Source: Pseudoscleropodium purum (Eukaryota > Streptophyta > Bryopsida > Hypnales > Brachytheciaceae). Taken from it: a stretch of DNA of 64,000 bases. The notes below the pieces were generated by a model, which was not told where the DNA came from, made no database searches, and was given only the letters and a program-made list of their open reading frames with translations. The stretch is taken from assembly GCA_963969395.1 (NCBI GenBank), contig OZ017803.1:9176001-9240000 (forward strand). Direction: 5' to 3'. The number at the start of each line of letters is the position of its first letter. The stretch's first letter is position 1. Below are positions 61,367 to 64,000 of this stretch, piece by piece. A program made the position numbers and the translations under genes.

Positions 61367-63964
61367 CTTCATAAAAGGTATATGCATCGTTTGCATTGTC
61401 AAGAACAACATCCTTGCGGTTTAGATGATAATCATGCGTATCATTCACTAAATCGGGAAAGCCTACCATAACGTCTTCATCTCCCCACGCTGTCGCACGA
61501 TTGAAGTCATCCCCGCCATCTACAACTGAAAGGGCCCTTTCCAAATCCTCGTCATCATCGTCTTCTAACGTCGGTTTCTCTGAATCCTTTGATTCCATCG
61601 GATCCACATTATCATTATACCATTTTTTTTCATTTTTTTTCATCTTTTTCCTTCGATGCGTTTAATATTTTGGAATTGGTATACACGTACACCAAATCTG
61701 CTGCTCTCTCTGGCTTCAATTTATTTCGAGATTTGTTGTGAACAAAAGAATAGTTACTCCAATTCCATTCACATGAAGATGATGACACCGGTTGAGCCAA
61801 TATCCTCTTCGCTAATGGAGCTATAAACTTGCCACATGCACCTTCAAAATCTCACCAAACATGTGCGGACAACATTTGTTCTTCCGGATTCAACATATTA
61901 TGGAATGGAGGTTCCTTGTGTTGAAAAGCCACAAATTCCTTCATCACTGCTGCATATTCATCTAGTTTACATATTCTCTCCAAAACTTTCTTACATCTTG
62001 ACATTGCATCTGCGTCATCCGCTAGCTCTTTGTCATGAAGAAAGTATGGATTCAAAAGAGCTGCAACTGATTGGAGATCGTAATCCACCATTCTTCTTCG
62101 GGTATAGAAAAACTGTACCAATGGAATTACAAGTTCTTCTAGCAAACAAAATAGTGGACTTTGTAATCCATTCACGTGTTTCTCTAACTTCTTCATGATA
62201 TGCAATACCTTCCCCATGCATGGTGATTTTGAATCCAAATCGCGTAGTGCATATATGATAGGTTCAACCATCTCCACATAATTGATGGACCGATTCCAAA
62301 AATGGTCATCAAGAACAATTTTCTTCACCGCTAAGGCCAAGTCTTTTGGTTGGACTTTGGCTCCACGTTTTTTCTTGAGAGTATGTACATACTCAACCTA
62401 TTGTGGATCTACCACCATTTGTTCTAATGCTCCTCTCAATTTTGTCAAACGTTCTATCATAATAAATTTAGAGGCGAACCTTGTATCCCTAGGCAGGGTT
62501 GACACGACGTCCGGATGCGGACGTTGTGTCCGCAGACATTCACGTCCGCCTGTCTGCCTATCCGCCCAGTTACGATCGTCTGATCGATACGCGGACTGAT
62601 GTGGTCCGCACGATTTGGACGTCCGCCTCGGGCCGTCTGCCCCGTCCGTCTGCCCCACCCCGCTAGTCCGCCTTTCGACGGCGGGAGAGACATTGCGTCC
62701 GCTGGCGTCCGGACGTCCGGGTTACGGACGCTTTTTTCGGGCGGATATAGAGATTCGTCAACCCTATCCCCAAGCATCAAGAGACCAAGATTTGGCGAAT
62801 ACTTTCGCAATAAAACTAGCGGCATATGTCTCTTCCTGATAAATTTAGCTACAAGAACTCCTTTATCCAATTTGGAAGCAATCCATTTCTGTGCAGCCCA
62901 ATCCTTCAACAACAAATTCAATGCATGTACCACGTACCCTTGGTAAAAAATATGAGGATATTTTGCAGATACTACATCCCATGTGGACGGATTTACGGGA
63001 GCATTATCCGTAGTTATTAACACGATGTTCTTGGACCCCACTTGTTCAATGAACTTTTCCAACACAGCTGTTAAGTACTCCGCATTTTTTTCACAACCAC
63101 TTGTATCCACAGATCCAAGAAATTCTTCACCTACAGATGATACAAACATGGCATTGATGAGAGGTCGATTAGTCTCTGAGCTCCATCCATCAATGGACAA
63201 TGTTGCTCCAAATTTTCGAATGCTATCTTCGGTCCATGCATTCAACTGTGTCTGAATGTTGGTCTTCATCTCATTTAACAATTTGTTTCGAAGGTCATGG
63301 TATGAGGGAGGAATGTATGGCCTATTGAACGTAGCCGTTTTCTTCACTGCTTCTTTAAAAGCTAGATTTCGAGCCACGGTAAATGGTATGTTCGCCGAAT
63401 AAAAAAAATTTGCCCACACTGAATGTAATTTGCGTCTATGACCTTCTTCAAACCCATTTACTAAGTTGCCTTGCCTCTAAGGCCTAGAACTTGATGCCCT
63501 CGGGGTTTCACGTTCACCAGAAGCTTCTGTACTCAAAGTCACTTCAATTGTAGCACATACCATTGATACCAATTCTTTGGACGCTGGACAAGAGTCTTCG
63601 TGGTCAGAATGCGACACAGCCTTTCTGGCCAAAAACTCTTGAACATCTGAAGGGCCAGGGTTGCCATCCACATTATCCATTATAACGCGTTTTGGAAAAA
63701 TTTCTTCGCAATGCCGAAATAAATATCGAAAATTACCATTGGTAATCGTAGACAAAGGCTCACCCCTTTATCACATATACCTCCAGGCCCAGAATAGCCT
63801 AAATGGTTGAACATATGGTTGAGCCTCCTTGCCATGACCGCCTTGCAAAGCCTATATTTTACTTTACCATCCTGTGGCACACTATACCAAGGAGAAAAAT
63901 CCCCCTTCGGTTTGGCCACTATATTGATAAGTGTATGTTTTACCTCAATTTCAAAAGAAACCAA
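61353..63964 (-). pseudogene. hAT-superfamily transposase (DUF659 + hAT C-terminal dimerisation), decayed
   Basis: On the minus strand the order is: a BED-like zinc finger (KYRLCKAVMARRLNHMFNHLG, 63.9-63.8 kb) whose first zinc Cys is Tyr; a linker with FRHCEEIFPKRVI; a DUF659 core (SIDGWSSETNRPLINAMF, VDTSG, NIVLITTDNAPVNPSTWDVV, HALNLLLKDW); then TRFASKFIMIERL, DHFWNRS, DLQSVAALLNPYF; and the hAT dimerisation motif SSSSCEWNWSNYSFVHNKSR, LKPERAADLVYVY, ending in an acidic tail. The usual Cys before HALNLL is Tyr. Breaks: a frameshift near 63740, a stop near 63475, a GC-rich MITE at 62494-62766, TGG-to-TAG near 62400, TGG-to-TGA near 61858, and a one-base slip in a poly-A run near 61630. It would have cut and pasted its element in the nucleus. 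Its own TIRs were not found; the 5' end may lie beyond the window. Confidence 0.9.
62494..62766. mobile_element. GC-rich hAT-type MITE, copy 5 (273 bp), inserted in the hAT transposase
   Basis: It begins CAGGGTTGACACGACG and ends AGATTCGTCAACCCTA. The flanking octamers are TCCCTAGG and TCCCCAAG (6 of 8 matching, both differences transitions). Removing 273 + 8 bases puts the transposase frames on either side back in register (GLLMLGD ... TRFASKF). Its centre matches copy 2 (GATCGATACGCGGACTGATG). Confidence 0.92.
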
Positions 63965-64000
63965 TAGAATGTTTTAAATTTGAAACCCACAACATGACAA

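Overview
This window looks like repeat-dense nuclear DNA of a land plant. The evidence is plant-type mobile-element coding (a DUF659/hAT transposase and a pogo/CENP-B-like DDE transposase), CACTA-type termini, a plant-style primer-binding-site sequence (TGGTATCAGAGC), a plant-like kinase fragment, and short GT-AG introns. Most of the window is very AT-rich and gene-free. No rRNA, tRNA or CRISPR was seen, and no intact gene. The plant clade cannot be fixed from this sequence alone.

Layout. From 0 to 12 kb there are dispersed copies of a roughly 1 kb repeat whose ends carry inverted TTAACCCCTAAAGG motifs (253-1289, 1744-2090, 6247-7190, 11192-12122; more at 35.2-35.8 and 37.1-37.9 kb). A short CACTA-like element lies at 9.1 kb. 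From 13.7 to 17.7 kb there are degenerate tandem repeats, including a two-copy 476-bp higher-order repeat. From 19.1 to 23.8 kb lies a broken protein-kinase gene (minus strand) split by about 3.5 kb of compositionally distinct retroelement-like DNA that holds a decayed ORF of about 450 codons and a PBS-like site. A 1.1 kb long-TIR element is at 28.0-29.1 kb. The stretch 29.56-34.74 kb is a compositional island, clearly richer in GC, carrying a 637-bp CACTA element with a perfect TSD; part of this island has a second, AT-drifted copy at 36.5-37.1 kb. Several minisatellites sit at 39, 43.7-44.0, 46.3, 56.1-56.6 and 57.1-57.4 kb.

The most coherent system is a family of short, extremely GC/CpG-rich hAT-type MITEs with CAGGGTTGAC termini and 8-bp target duplications (24982-25300, 41025-41305, 47972-48218, 55625-58316, 59784-59920, 62494-62766). 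They fall into at least three internal-sequence subfamilies. One copy is split by a 2.35 kb CACTA element, one lies in an intron, and one interrupts a DUF659 hAT transposase pseudogene at 61.35-63.96 kb. Removing that insert plus one TSD brings the transposase frame back into register.

A spliced, unrecognised gene (58.85-61.37 kb) follows the hAT transposase on the same strand. A decayed pogo-like transposase occupies 51.3-52.4 kb. Disabling changes in the hAT gene are largely transitions (Trp to stop, Cys to Tyr), as expected for methylated, silenced transposon DNA.
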